Positions 20,836 to 32,934 of a DNA stretch of 64,000 bases are shown in pieces. A program made the position numbers and the translations under genes. How positions within the stretch are numbered: the first letter of the stretch is position 1; each line of letters starts with the position of its first letter. Location: contig JAGVSM010000446.1 in assembly GCA_022494885.1 (NCBI GenBank), forward strand, positions 310,001-374,000, read 5' to 3'. The stretch comes from Micrasema longulum. Taxonomy: Eukaryota > Arthropoda > Insecta > Trichoptera > Brachycentridae. The notes under the pieces were generated by a model that saw nothing but the letters and a program-made list of their open reading frames with translations, was not told where the DNA came from and made no database searches.

Positions 20836-21637
20836 TAATTCGTATTGTTACTTGTTATCATGTCCGATAAAATATGTTGTATTTAAAATTTTTTGTAGCA
20901 CTAGACTTTCTATTTCACAGTAAACTTAAGAAGATACTTTTGACGTTTGCACGCTCATGAATTTCTGTAAATATTGACAGTTAAGTGTAGGAAACAAATG
21001 CCGTACTTTATTGTTGATTCTCCGCAATAGTGACGTACCATCAGAAAACTTCACCATCGATCGACAATATCGACTTGATATTGAATATTGAATTATATTG
21101 TGCGTGTTCATTTTAAGGAGTTCATAATACGATTAATTAAAATAACCCGACTATAATTTTGACTTTGAACTATTACGCATAAAGCTATTTATTCATGAAA
21201 ACCCGTTTCTATTTACCCTACTTGACGGAAAATTATTCAAAATCGATATCGAAAATCGAAATAAAAAAGACTGCCACAATACTATTGTAATCTGTCAAAA
21301 GTACCTTCTTATATTGTCTGAACTGTGGTTAATAAATAAAATTTTGCGCTGTATTTATTAACCCAACAAATTTTGACAAAATTTACTTTAATTAAGTAAC
21401 GATAGCATTTCTGAGAATTATAATAATTTCACTAGAGGGACCTACTTTAGCTTACGGTAGCATTATTAATCACCAGGGAAAAATAATACGCACATAGGCA
21501 AAGGCTTAAATTTATACCCTTTACTCGTTAGGCCGGCACCTTACTTTGACAAATATGAAATTCCTTTGATATCATGCTAGTTTAATAATAAAGGTCATAT
21601 TTATCTTTAGGATTGTTAATATTAATGTGAATTGTTT
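20836..21637. other. AT-rich spacer
   Basis: Nothing was recognised. A 61-codon minus frame (20926-21111) lacks splice or family support. Confidence 0.35.
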
Positions 21638-21715
21638 TGTCCGCCTGGTGGTGTGGTGGAAATTGCAGTTGCCTTCCATGCATTAGGTCCCGGGTTCAGT
21701 TACTGGCAAATGTAG
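21638..21715 (+). repeat. tRNA-like SINE head
   Basis: The head has TGGTGTGGTGGAAATTGC (A-box side) and GGGTTCAGTTA (degenerate B box, near 21692). No known body follows. Confidence 0.4.
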
Positions 21716-21776
21716 GATAAATATTGATTTTTAGTTACAGTGCTGCAAAATCAGCAAATATTTAATTATATTACAA

Positions 21777-22136
21777 ATGTGCAAAAACAAAGTATACTTT
21801 ACTATCAATAAAACGTTTTATATGAAAAAAACTTTTCCAGCTTTTTCGGCGGAACATGAGTTTTATAACAGGTTTTTATTCACTCATATGTATAAGTTCC
21901 TAATAAAAGATATTAAACAAAATATTTACACTATAACCAAGACTAAACAAAAAAATTCAGGGTATGTTTTTAGATTTAGTTTATATCATTTTTTAATCTT
22001 CCATGTGATTAAAGATCTTGGGGAGAATATTGAATATTTTTGTTGTGAAGTCATTACATGTTTAATTTATGAAATAAGTTGTAATTTGTGGAACGACCAG
22101 ATAAGCCTCAGTTTTGAAAAAATATGTTTTTACTAA
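21777..22136 (+). other. 119-codon open frame of doubtful coding status
   Basis: This is the second-longest frame in the window. The product would be rich in Phe, Ile, Lys, Asn and Tyr, the composition expected from translating random AT-rich DNA. It has no splice sites, motif or poly(A) context and sits between a SINE head and a LINE fragment. I lean toward a chance frame. Confidence 0.15.
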
Positions 22137-22169
22137 AAACATATGTGTTTTTAACAGTAATATTTTTTC

Positions 22170-22990
22170 ATGGTTTCTGCATACGTCAGAAGCGACTTGC
22201 GAATAGTTTTAAATTCCAAGTTTATATTCGATATTCATATTAATAAAATTATTAATAAGGCGTATAAACTGCTTGGTTTTTTAATGCGAATGTTTAACGA
22301 CTTCAAAAATATTAAGAAAATAACACATATGTGAAAAGTCAGTTGGAGTTTGCTTCTATTATACGGAATTCTAATATAATCTAGAAAGGACACAGAAAAA
22401 AATTAAAACATTAATAAAGTACAAATTTGATTGTTCTTCAAATGTATGCATGCAAGATGCTAAGATTACCAGATTACAGAGAGCTTCTTTGGGTAGTTTT
22501 TCTCGTTTGGCAACAAGCAAATTTTCCGTGTATGTGGGCACCGCTGAGGAAACTAAAGCTAGGGTTTCCTAGGACAGCGGTGCCCGTATTTTAACATACG
22601 GGCACAATAACATAATATAATATTTAAGATACGGGCACCGCTGTCCTAGGAAACCCTAGCTTTATGTCCGCAGATGCGGTGTGCGGTATGTGGTGGGCAA
22701 GCTGTACTCCAAATGCAATTCAAATTCTGAAGTAGAGAAGAGTGATTGCAGATCTATTATTCCTATTTAAACTTGTGAACAGTGTCATAGATTGCCCCAT
22801 ATTTACTTGTTCTTTAGAATATCTTGTGCGCAACAGGAACGACTCCAAACTACATTAAATTTTCAGATACCCAGAACAAATTCAATAAATAATGATTTTT
22901 TTTATAGGCATGTCATTATTACAATACAGTTCTTTCCGGTTACGCAGACATTTTTCATCTGTTCTATCCTCAGTATGAAATATTACTCAT
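22170..22990 (+). mobile_element. LINE fragment (family L-C), interrupted
   Basis: The frame from about 22190 contains SDLRIVLNSKFIFDIHINKI and AYKLLGFLMRMFNDFKNI, the 'dLGv.lDskl.f..Hi..i..kA...LGF..R' block of non-LTR reverse transcriptases. QLEFASIIRNS follows near 22340. A hairpin element (22554-22664) then interrupts it. After it, RRVIADLLFLFKLVNSVIDC (near 22735-22795) resumes the same C-terminal region. Multiple stops and frameshifts make it a pseudogene. Confidence 0.75.
22554..22664. mobile_element. Perfect 36-bp inverted repeat hairpin
   Basis: 22554-22589 is the exact reverse complement of 22629-22664, with a 39-nt spacer. Arms contain GGTTTCCTAGGACAGCGG. A partial extra copy of the arm (GGGCACCGCTGAGGAAAC) lies just left of it and another scrap (ATACGGGCACAA) lies in the spacer. 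It sits inside a LINE coding fragment, so it inserted or amplified after that LINE. Confidence 0.85.
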
Positions 22991-23184
22991 AAGCGTTGAC
23001 AATACGTCTATATATTAATGATTATTGACTGTTTTTATAATTTCAGTTCCAATGTACCCTTATCTTCTAGGTATACGAATTATATGTTAAAAGTATTGTT
23101 TTTTCCCAAACAAATAAATAAGATGATCTGATCATCTTAAATTAATGTACAATAAAACATTATCAATTTTTGCTGGCATTCGTG

Positions 23185-23310
23185 GTAGTTACCGAAGTTT
23201 CAATTTGAGTTTCGATTTCGGTCAGTTTCAGCCAAAAATTACCAGAAACTTCGACTCAGCCGAAACCTGCGGTCGGGGTTAGTCGGATTATGTTCGGCCG
23301 TACTCGGGTG
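23185..23310. repeat. Clustered GAAACTTCGG-type subterminal repeats
   Basis: Variants of CCGAAACTTCGG / GGTTTCGGC recur in both orientations (ACCGAAGTTTC, GTTTCGATTTCGGTC, CAGAAACTTCGACTC, GCCGAAACC). Such clusters are common in subterminal regions of hAT-like DNA transposons. No TIR pair or transposase is visible, so the assignment is tentative. Confidence 0.35.
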
Positions 23311-25224
23311 CATCTTAAGACGAGCATCGAATGACTGTTAGTTCTTTTGAGTTTAAAGATCTTTTATATTCATATATTTTTAATGCTTTTATAATTAATA
23401 AGTTAAAGTTCATACAGCGTGCACTGACGAACTCTTACATATAAGTTATATGAAGAACATATCACAGAACCATTAAATTTATGCAAATTATTTAATTGTG
23501 AGTTTTATTTAACACTTTTTTTAATAAACTCGTACGGTTTAACAATAAAAACGCCTGATTATGGATGTTTTAAAGTGATTTTTAATTTACTTAAATACAT
23601 TTCAAATTCGTGGTGCCCATATGGAGCTTGCTGCATTACTTGTGTATTGGTAAAAAAGAAATACGGGATGAAGATTTTTGTGACATAGATATTACATACA
23701 TGTTATGATTAATAATACTCGTATATTAACAACTCACCTTATTACCTGTGTAGACCACTAGCAATTTATTTTCAGACCAACATAATATTATGTCGGTGAA
23801 ATTAATAGTAAGAGTACTTTAATAGGGAAACAGGAATTACTTCGCAAAAGGATGAGAAAATTACGGGAATTAGAATAATTTAGTTTTGTGAAGGTCGAAA
23901 AGCCAATTAAGGCGCCTTGATTATTATTTAAAATAGTATTTTTAATTGCTACGAAAGTTTCCACATGGAAAAAATAATATTTTTCATGTTCAGATAATAT
24001 TTTCGTTTAATTTTTACATAATAAAAGTTCTTAATGCACTAATCAAATGAATTGCACTAATTAGTACACAGGGAAAAAAAATATATTTGTGTGTGAACGG
24101 AAATGTTTTAACTGTAAAGTTGTTTCATGGAAAAAATATTTTTTCTAGCTCATGTTAAGCTTTTCGTATAAAAAAATAATTAGAACACAATTATCTAACG
24201 AGCTTTTCACCACCTGGTGGTGGATTTTTTATAACTTTCTTCCATATTTTATATTTCACATCTGCTGACAGGCCTTTAAAATTCCGAGTTCCTACGGTTG
24301 TTAGGGGCTTGGTGGCAGAAAAGTTAAATATCACATATTACGAATACCGATAAAAATATATGAAATGGATTTATAAAAATTTATTGTGTTTTCAAAATAA
24401 ATATGCATATTGCTGGCTGATGTTTTCATACATAACTTTAAAAATAAACCATTGAAAAATATGTCCTTACTAAAAAACGACATGTTTGGCCTTGATAATT
24501 GTGACGTCAAGATTCGTGACGATGTTCTATTTAAATTTAAACGATCACAAACAAAGTTCAAAATTTACTAGAATCGTGACGTATTAAGGGCGTGGTCAAT
24601 ACAATCCACCGTTTTTACGGGAATTCAAAATTATAAATTAAAATATATATTTCATGCTACTGATAAGTAAAAAAAAAAAATTAACTCCACAGTATTTCGT
24701 GGATCCTAATTAATTTAAAATTGTAAAAAAACGTGATATTTCCCAATTAACTTTATTCGATGGATAATGTTAGTTTTGACACCAACGTCTATCTTGTATA
24801 GCGCCTTTCAATGGTGAAAATATACATTTTGACCACAAAGTAAAGTTAAATAAATAGCCGTAATATTTTTTTTCAATTTATGTATATTAACAGAATTTGT
24901 ATTTTGATTTTACACTTCTCAATGAATGATATTTAAATCAATGAAGATTGTATTTAATCAGTTATATTAGTACTGCCAAAAATAAATTACTATTAGTGTA
25001 AATAATATTTCCTCTCCGTTACTTATGCTGAAAACCAAATGAGTATAAATTTCAATTTCAATTCTTAAAGATTGGTTGGTCAATTCATAGGAGGTAGGCC
25101 AAATTTATGAATTTATTTGACAATAATAATAATAATCGTAATAATAAAAAAGTCATTATTTACCATTATATCCACCATGTGATTTAAAAATAAAATAAAA
25201 CAATTTTTTACGTGATTCAATAAG
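23311..25224. other. AT-rich spacer with minor palindrome and microsatellite
   Basis: A small palindrome, CACCACCTGGTGGTG, lies at about 24200-24220 and an (AAT)n run at about 25112-25145. The rest is AT-rich without recognised genes; the 76-codon minus frame at 24331-24561 is unsupported. Confidence 0.35.
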
Positions 25225-25500
25225 GGCCTTATTGCCACTAGTTATTTTTTTCAGCCCGACAAAAAAAAGCCTCCTTAATACAACAAAAAAAACAGTAAAA
25301 AAAATCTAAATAATAAAGTAAATAAATGAACAGTTAAGAAAACGCAAACCATAAACACATATGAGTTATGGTGTTTATTGATAACGGTTTTTAAATTTAT
25401 TTAATTTTAATTTATTTAATTGCATCTTCCAAATATTCATTTATACTTAAGAGGGATTTATTTATTAGAAACACTTTTTACACGCTTGAAATTTTTTTAT
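25225..25500 (-). mobile_element. LINE 3' end (family L-E), copy 1
   Basis: On the minus strand the terminal codons read KVFLINKSLLSINEYLEDAI and then stop. The copy at 63100-63360 reads KVFLIDKCLLTLNEYLEDAI and stops at the same place. The pattern FL..K.yYSl.EfL. before the stop is a common C-terminus of insect non-LTR reverse transcriptases. The 3' UTR to the left is AT-rich and shared between the copies. Confidence 0.6.
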
Positions 25501-26332
25501 TACTGTTTATGTATTTAATTTTTCAATGGAATTTTTAATTTACTTTTATTCTTGGAGTTATGAAAGTGGTTTTTTTTCTTGAGTACTAAAACGATTGTTT
25601 AAAAAAAAAAGAATACATAAACCCTAATGGATTATAACATTCATTTTACAAAAAATATAAATAATTTTTCATTCATACTCTGTAATATTTTTTACATCTT
25701 TTGAAAAGTTTGTTAGTTTAGTTTAGTTTTGTCTGGTAGTTTATTGTACAATTTTAGTCCCTGATTTATCTGATTCGATTGTCTTTGTCTCGTTTTGGAA
25801 TGTTGTATGTGATATTGTTCTTATATTTTTGTATTATGCCCACGTTTGTTACAATTTTTTTCGAGTTTTAGTTCTTCGTCTACAATGATAGTGGCTAACT
25901 TATGAAAAAAAATTCAAGATTCTTTAGTTGAAAAAGTTCATTAAAATTTATTTGTTTAGTTTTTTTTTAAAGTTCTTTAGTTAGTGTTAGATAAGGAGGT
26001 CATATACTAGATTTAACATAACATATTTAAGATTTGACACAGGCTTCATACATAAGATTTTTTCCAGTTTTTGGAACAAAATTTTTGATTTTTGAAAAAG
26101 AGCTCGATAATGTTGCTATTTTAGTAAATACATTTCGTTATAGTAGACAAGAAAAAAAGGTTACTTGTTGCCTGATAATCGGCATTGAACATTTTTCTAA
26201 CATATTAAAAAAAATATATAAAATGAGTAGTTTAAACATAAATCATATTTGGCTCTTTAAAAAAACACGTGTATGATTTTTTAAACACAAGCAATAATTT
26301 GATAATATCGACAATTATTCTTCCGAAAAAAA
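25501..26332. other. AT-rich spacer
   Basis: It contains an 80-codon plus frame (26034-26276) of AT-driven composition and no recognised feature. Confidence 0.3.
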
Positions 26333-26405
26333 TGTTTCCGCCCGGGCTCGAACCGGGGACCTTCCGCGTGTTAGGCGGATGTGATAACCGCTACACCACG
26401 GAAAC
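26333..26405 (-). tRNA. tRNA-Val-AAC: tRNA-Val (AAC), distal copy
   Basis: This is a 73-nt gene with the same sequence as the palindromic pair (anticodon loop CTAACAC), all stems paired and discriminator A. The coding strand continues into an eight-T run, a strong Pol III terminator. Its 5' flank is unrelated to the other copies. It lies about 8 kb from the nearest Val gene. Confidence 0.97.
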
Positions 26406-27489
26406 ACACGAGGAATTGGTCAAATTGAATTAACTTGAAGTACGTATTTCGTATATAAACCTGTTGATTATTTAATCCAAATCGTATGATAAAACATTAA
26501 TTAAATTCAGTTAGTAATTAACTTCAATCGTATTTCCAATTTCAATTATAGTTAAATCGAATAGGTGGTTGAGTTAACACGGGAATAATTTCCTCTAATA
26601 TATTTGTAATAAAATTTATTTTTTCTCGTTAGTGGTATTTATCGATAGGTACTCATATTGACGAATGAGTTGCCATTCCGATAGTCATTAAAATTTAACG
26701 AGTTTTGTATTTCTTTCAACGGAGACGAAGAATATCTTTGGCATTTACTAGGCTTGTGATCTGACCTGACCTGTTATTTTTATTTTATATTGACAAGGCA
26801 ATATCAGAAATTACGTCACTGGGAGAAGATGTATTTATTTTTCTTAGGACCCAGTAATATTGAAAAATAACACTGAACTCTGAAAATAAGGATGATTTCT
26901 TGTTTAAATAGTTATTATATTTCTTATTTATTTCTAAAGTTAGCTCATACTAAAATGTTTATTTTGACTTATATTTACACTTACTTTGATTACATTTATA
27001 TTTATATCATCTTACTTTATTTTTAATTAGAGAATCATATGTTTATAAAAAAATACATTTTTTTTAACATCGTATAGACTTTAAATATCTGTATTTTTTA
27101 AAGAATAATTAAATTGTTTTTTTTTTCCTATAAGTTTTTATTCTGAAATAAACATACCAAATATTTTTTTTCCAAATACATATGTGTTCCGACAAACCCC
27201 TTTTTAAGCAATTTGTCATCAGCTGCTCAAAATATAAGTTCAGTATTTTACTCAAATTATTTCACTTAAGTTAATATAAAAGCAAAAAACGCAAGGCGAT
27301 TCAATGATGTCCCATCAACATTTAGAAACTCCTGAATTCAATTACAGTATGATTATATATTATAACACAGATGATTACAATATGTAGGTCTAATATGAGT
27401 GCCCTTTGCACCATCGGTGCGGAAAAGGGGCATACTGATGATTATGCTTAATATTGGCAGTAACAATACTGCGAAATAAAGCCGTATGC
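26406..27489. other. AT-rich spacer
   Basis: Nothing was recognised apart from homopolymer runs. Confidence 0.35.
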
Positions 27490-27720
27490 ATAACATTTGC
27501 TGCAACAAACGCTAACGTAAAAGCATTAGCGGATGCGAAAGCAGTTATAAATACGAACGCATTAGGGGATGCGATAGAATTATTGAATGAGAAAACATAA
27601 GCGAATGCAAATAATGAATGCAAAAGCATAAATAAATGCTAAAGCAATAGCGGATGCTAAAGCAGTAATACATACGAACGAATTAGCGGATCCGATCGAA
27701 TTATTGAATTAAAAAAAAAA
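27490..27720. repeat. Degenerate tandem repeat, GCGGATGC-AAAGC units
   Basis: Short words AAAGCATTAGCGGATGC, GCGAATGC and AATGCTAAAGC recur in imperfect tandem. At a larger scale two ~70 bp blocks (starting near 27507 and 27642) repeat with a period of about 135 bp. The minus strand codes runs such as NAFVFITAFASANAF, the plus strand Ala/Asn/Lys runs. A second cluster lies at 28315-28610. Confidence 0.7.
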
Positions 27721-28314
27721 AAAATGCTGAAAATTTTTAAATAAGCATTCTTTTAAACATTTTTTTAATTCCCGCCAAACTGCAAAGGCAGTTTTTTTGC
27801 AGGGATTTTTCCCTTTAAACATTTTGGTAACACGATATAATAATGTTTACATAAAAATAAAAAAACCTTCAATATATCAATAAAATAAAAGTTTTAAAAA
27901 AATAAATACAAATTCTTTTTTTATACCGAAATATATAAAAAAATAACAAACAAACATTTTTTTAAATTATTTGGTTTCCCTTTTTTTTTTACACACACTT
28001 AACTTAGTCTTTTTAGTATGCGAGGGAGTATATACGCCCTGGTCTTCTCTCCGAACGCATTTAGAGCTGTTTTTTCTTTGAAATTTCTTTTCACTTTTTG
28101 ACGCGTTTCATGCTATGTGATATTGGCCTTTTGTAGAAATCCATGAAATCCTCAGTTACCAGGCGATAGTATATCAAATTCTGTACCGACAAAACTTGAC
28201 ATATCGAGAAAAGATTTTCGTAGTCATTTTGACAAGTAATCATGATGATTTTACTTGCTAACATTTTAAGGTATCTAATTTGTATTTTTTTTTTATCCAA
28301 TTTGTATACGTTGT
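27721..28314. other. AT-rich spacer between the two repeat clusters
   Basis: No gene was recognised. It separates the two GCGGATGC clusters. Confidence 0.35.
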
Positions 28315-28610
28315 AAATGTTAGCCTGTAAAAGCATTAGCAAATGCAAAACATTAATACATGACAAAACATAAATAAATGCGAAAGCATAAGCAGATGCG
28401 AAAGAATTATTGAATGCAAAAGCATTAAATAATGAGAAAATAATTAGCAGATGTGAAAAAAATAAAAATGGATAAGCAAAGGCGTAGGTATGCAAAAGTA
28501 ATTATGAATTCGCAATAAGCAATAAATGTGAACCCATTAGCGGATGCGAAAGAATAATTGAAATCAAAAGCATTCGCAGTAGTGTTAAATTAGCAGAAAT
28601 ATAAGCGTTA
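28315..28610. repeat. Degenerate tandem repeat, second cluster
   Basis: The same words as at 27.5 kb (AAAGCATTAGCAAATGC, GCGAAAGCATAAGCAGATGCG, CATTAGCGGATGCGAAAG) recur with drift. The 134-codon minus frame that crosses it (28091-28495), the longest in the window, owes its N-terminal part to the Ala/Phe-coding repeat and is not good evidence for a gene. Confidence 0.65.
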
Positions 28611-29149
28611 GTACTCCTAGCATTTCACAGAGTAAACAAATAATACACCCATGCTTCACACGCAAAGAAATGAAATAAAAATATAAGTAATCTCCATCAT
28701 TAATTTATAACCATAAAAAGAATTGATGTAAACGTTTTAAATAATGGTAAGATCTCCGATATGTGGTGGAGTTACCGCATGGTATTTCCAAATATATGAT
28801 ATTTATACTGTGCTATATATCGATAAAATTATTATTTGATATAATCGCACTGTTAGGGTAGGTTGTAAGGAAGAGCCTTGAAGCAACACACCCGCCTTTA
28901 TTTAAGTATAATGGAACCATTGTACCCACATGCTATCTGTTTTTTTGACTGAAGAAATGAGGGAAGAAAATTCTTATCTGACTTGGGTAAAATTGATTGG
29001 ACATGATCAATTCGCCAAAATGATTACAAAACCTTTTACAAACCTTGAATTTTTTTGGGAACCAGCGGATCTGTGTATTTGACAGAACATGAAAAATTCA
29101 CGTAGCGCCAAATTTAAAATAAAGTACTGAGATAGTTAAAAGGAAACGC
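28611..29149. other. Spacer with a short coding-like frame
   Basis: A 42-codon plus frame beginning MREENSYLTWVKLIGHDQF lies at about 28957-29083 and has a non-random composition. It lacks splice sites or a recognised family. Confidence 0.25.
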
Positions 29150-29560
29150 TGTCTGAAGTTTTTTTTATGTCAAACTATTTCTGTATTTTCTACCTGGATT
29201 TTTATATTAGAGCATTGTTTTTTTTTAAACAATAAAGATCAACTGGCGTGTCTCTATTGTTTTACTTAAAAATTATAGCTCATTATAGACCATCTGAAAT
29301 TCAGAAACCCATAAAAGCCCCCAGTTTTATTTGTCGTCTTCGGACGTACGACATACAAATATGATAAATAATTTAGAAAAACGTTAGGAATGCCGACACG
29401 CAAAATTTTATTCTGATTCTCTTTCCCAAAACAAAAGTTGGCTCAGTTTTGGGGTGCCGAAAACGGTACAACGTAACTTAGATTTCGTCATAATCATTAT
29501 CAATCCTACGTGTAGTCGCCTTTTTCGCAGAGGATTGGGGAAGTAATTGCGAGAGTGACA
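29150..29560 (-). repeat. Dispersed repeat family D, inverted copy
   Basis: Matches to 33300-32935 include CTGGCGTGTCTCTATTGTTT, TTTGGGGTGCCGAAAACGG and GCGAGAGTGACAAAAATG, in the same order. Confidence 0.55.
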
Positions 29561-30549
29561 AAAATGATCAAACACCTACTTATGAAAATTGTTTGGAAAC
29601 GCATATTTAAAAATGATTGATTGTAAAAAACTTTAGAGATGAAACGGCACGTATTCGTTGAGAGGCTGTCGGCGTGGAAAAAAGAGCAATCTGTTTTGAT
29701 TTAAAGTTCTTAGATTTATAAAATTTTGACAGCGCCCTTTTTTGGCCAAACAGAGCAACCCAAGCAAAAAAGCAAATCGCGATAATTAATATTCTTACAC
29801 TATGGATCACACACCTATCAGAATACCTAGGGAATCTCATCGACTTGAACTCCTGACGTCATGGGCGGAATAATTTCAAAATTACACAACTTTAAAAAAT
29901 CCTAGCGACGATAATAATACAATGCATAATTTATTTTGTTTGGCTTAGTTTGATGGTAATAGGTAATAATAACTAAATAATAAAAAAACACTGATCATCT
30001 TCATTAAAATATTTAAATATGTATGTACAAAAACTCTAATTTTAGTAATTTGAATAATCTCTCTAATCGGAGTAATTTTAGTAATTTGGAAAAGAGCCGA
30101 TGGAGGACAGGAGACAAAAAGGGAAGCTCCAGGCGAAGAAGCGAAGGGAAGAATTTTAACGGATCCAAAAAACTCTTTATAAACATATGTGGAAGCATGG
30201 ACATGAAAACACACAGAAAAAAAAAGGTATAAACATTTGTGTCGAGGTTCTGACAGGTCAGTAACAGGTTACTGGCTTGTTTAAGTGATTGTGTGTAAAT
30301 ATCAAATTGAAAAACCCCTAATAGAGGATTAAATCAACTATTAATCTGCAAACATTTGGAGGTATTAAAGATATTGTTGATCAAAACAACTAATCCAATA
30401 AAAACTATCAAAATTGATACGTTTTTCAGGCGTTTTCGTGTAGGTGTAAAAATTCAGATCAATCTCCACCTACGTAAACAAAACTCATTTTGTGGCGGTG
30501 ATGTCACACTTGTCTACATACAATCCATGACTGGATATAAATCTCTTAT
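29561..30549. other. Spacer with unassigned mixed-composition DNA
   Basis: Overlapping frames on both strands (29945-30232) surround a purine-rich block near 30090-30160. No family was recognised. Confidence 0.3.
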
Positions 30550-30860
30550 TTTTTATATAATAAAGTTGATTTTTTTGTGATTTTTAAGTAGTAATTTTCA
30601 CACTGGATTAAAAAAGTAAAATTTGTATAACTATGCATGATTTTAAATAAATGTTCGCAAATACAGCAATAAATCTGTATAAGATAGAGCACGGAGATAG
30701 AACTCATAACAAAAAAGACAGACGCTGTTGTGTGGCCAGTGTTTGTGTGAAACAGATTTGATTGGTTGTTGACAGTGACAGTGACGCACGCATGTGAAAT
30801 GAGAGGCGTATTTAACAGCGCTAAATTACATATATGTTTGCTTTTATAAATTATGGGAAA
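30550..30860 (+). repeat. Dispersed repeat family K, copy 1
   Basis: This matches 54920-55260: CACTGGATTAAAAAAGTAAA / CACTGGATTTAAAAAATAAA, AGAACTCATAAC / AGAACTTATAAC, AGACGCTGTT, GTGGCC and GGCGTATTTA occur in the same order. Confidence 0.5.
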
Positions 30861-30999
30861 GGAATTATTAAACAGTTTGTCCCCATGTTTTTTCTTCTTC
30901 TAATATCTGAACTTAAGAATATTCCGTATTTTGCTTGTGGTTACACGATGTTACATCACAGCGAGTAAAATAATTATTTACCACAGTCATTTAAGAGTT

Positions 31000-32155
31000 T
31001 TATTTTATTTTATTTCATTTGGGAAATCAACAGTTCTACATACATATTTTTAATAAACAAACAGATATAGTGTATAAACTCAGAACTAATAACAGATTTC
31101 CACATAGTATACAAAGTTAGTAAAGAAAATATATTACATATAAAATAAATACATACAATTTATACATATAAAAATGTTATTTTCATGTACTCAATAATCA
31201 AAGATTTTTAAATATTTATTTTAAGAACATTAAGTTACTGTAAATTGGGCGGGATAAGGACAAAAATGCTTGAAGAGAGGATAAGGAGGGGAGGGGAAAT
31301 GTACATATTTATTATTATAATGTCTACTAAGTTACATAATACATTTTTAGTGTAAATTTTAAATCTGACAGAGTGATGTTTGTGTAATCTATATTTTTAA
31401 ATTTTGTATTGTACATTGAAAAAGTCCTACGAAAAAAAGCATTTTTAACATACGATGTTTTACTTATTGGTACATGAAACAGGTGGTACCGTCTACAAAT
31501 CCTGACTGGCACATGTATTGTTATTAAACCAAGCAGCTCTGTACAGTCAACCATTCCTGTCATAATTTTGTAAAGCAGTAGTTAGTCCGCACACACTCTG
31601 CGATATTGTAGAGAAATGATTCCATGGAAGGTGGAGGCAGTGAGAGTAGATACATAAGAAATACCGGTTTTGTATTTAAGGTACTTTATACATTTGTTTT
31701 GAATATTTTCTATTCTACTTATATATATGGCATACTGGGGATTCCATATCTGAGAGGCGTATTCCAAATGGCTTCTGACAAATGTATAATATAATGAAAT
31801 TTATAATATAAAAAAAAAGGGCCTTTGGATTATCAAAGTGTTTACTCATTCGAATTATGAAACCTAACATGCTCAATGCTTTGGAGGTAATTTTATTGAT
31901 ATGCGATTCAAAAAGTAGTTTTGAGTCTAAAACAATCCCAAGATCTTTAATTTCGTGCTTTCTCATCAGTACATTATTGTTTAGTTTGTGATCAAGATTA
32001 AGAATTTTTCTTTTCCTTGTGAATGTAATACACATTTACACATTTATTTATATTAAAAAACAGTTTATTTTCAATACAATAGTCAGTTGACGATTAAGAT
32101 CATCTTGAATCATTAGGCAATCTTCTCGAGATTTAGATTTAGTTAATAGAAGTAA
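31000..32155 (-). mobile_element. LINE (family L-B), longest copy
   Basis: Minus-strand frames 31715-32035, 31582-31767 and 31327-31563 join, with frameshifts, into the C-terminal half of a non-LTR reverse transcriptase. Landmarks in order are KCMCITFTRKR, IKDLGIVLDSKLLFESHINK, MLGFIIRMSKHFDNPKALFF, LEYASQIWNPQYAIYISRIE and IMTGMVDCTELLGL. They follow the reverse-transcriptase thumb region of Jockey/CR1-type LINEs. It ends leftward in an (AATAA)n-like tail at 31000. A truncated copy lies at 10958-11646 and a scrap at 33885-33998. Confidence 0.85.
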
Positions 32156-32934
32156 AGCGAACGTTCATAGAAAGAATGGTGAATATAACACAGTTCAACA
32201 TTTTTAGATACCTAGACTTACATAATACATTTTCAAAAAGGTTCTCTATGCTTTTGGAAAATATTTGTCAACTTTTTTAAGTTAAAAAAAAGGCGTAATC
32301 TTAACTTATCTGTACTTTCAACTTAATGGAAAATGAGAATATTCCATACAAAATGAGTACAATACAACACCACGTAATATTTTAATAAAATAATAGTAGC
32401 AAAACCTGTTGTTGACCTCTAGTTTGATTGATTGACGTGGGTCGTGGTCGATGTGTATGATCTTTTGTTTAGTGATTCGGTCTCCTGTATTTGTAAAAGA
32501 TCTTTATTATTTTACCCCTAATATTGAAAATAAATTCTCTTGTAAAATCTTAAGAAATTCACTATAGAGCATCAATATACTTATTTTAGTAACAATGCCT
32601 TATGGCGTGGTAAGAGATTGGCTAATCCATAGAAAAATAATATTTGTATTTTTTTTTTCGGTTTCATTTTCGAAAATCTAAGATAATGGATTTGAAACCT
32701 GATATTTTGTAAAGTTGAGTAAGATATTATTATTTTTATTCGCCATTGCTTTGCAAATTTCAAACAAGCACGTTCTGCCCTTGTTAAAAATTACTTACTC
32801 CGGTCTAATCTGACGTCATTGCAACCTGTGAAGTTTTATTGTGATGGTGATTCCTTTTTCTTTAAATCAAGGAATTTCAGAGAATATGCGACCTAAGAGC
32901 GATTCGATAAATAGCTACTAATATTGTTTTTTTG
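32156..32934. other. AT-rich spacer
   Basis: Nothing was recognised; a 60-codon minus frame (32581-32763) is unsupported. Confidence 0.35.

Noticed and set aside
28091..28495. Longest open frame (134 codons, minus strand) as a protein gene
   Set aside because: Its N-terminal part is the translation of a degenerate tandem repeat and the rest is AT-driven; no splice sites or domain.
30013..30232. Overlapping 60-90 codon frames on both strands
   Set aside because: Mutual shadows in mixed-composition DNA with no motif or splice support.
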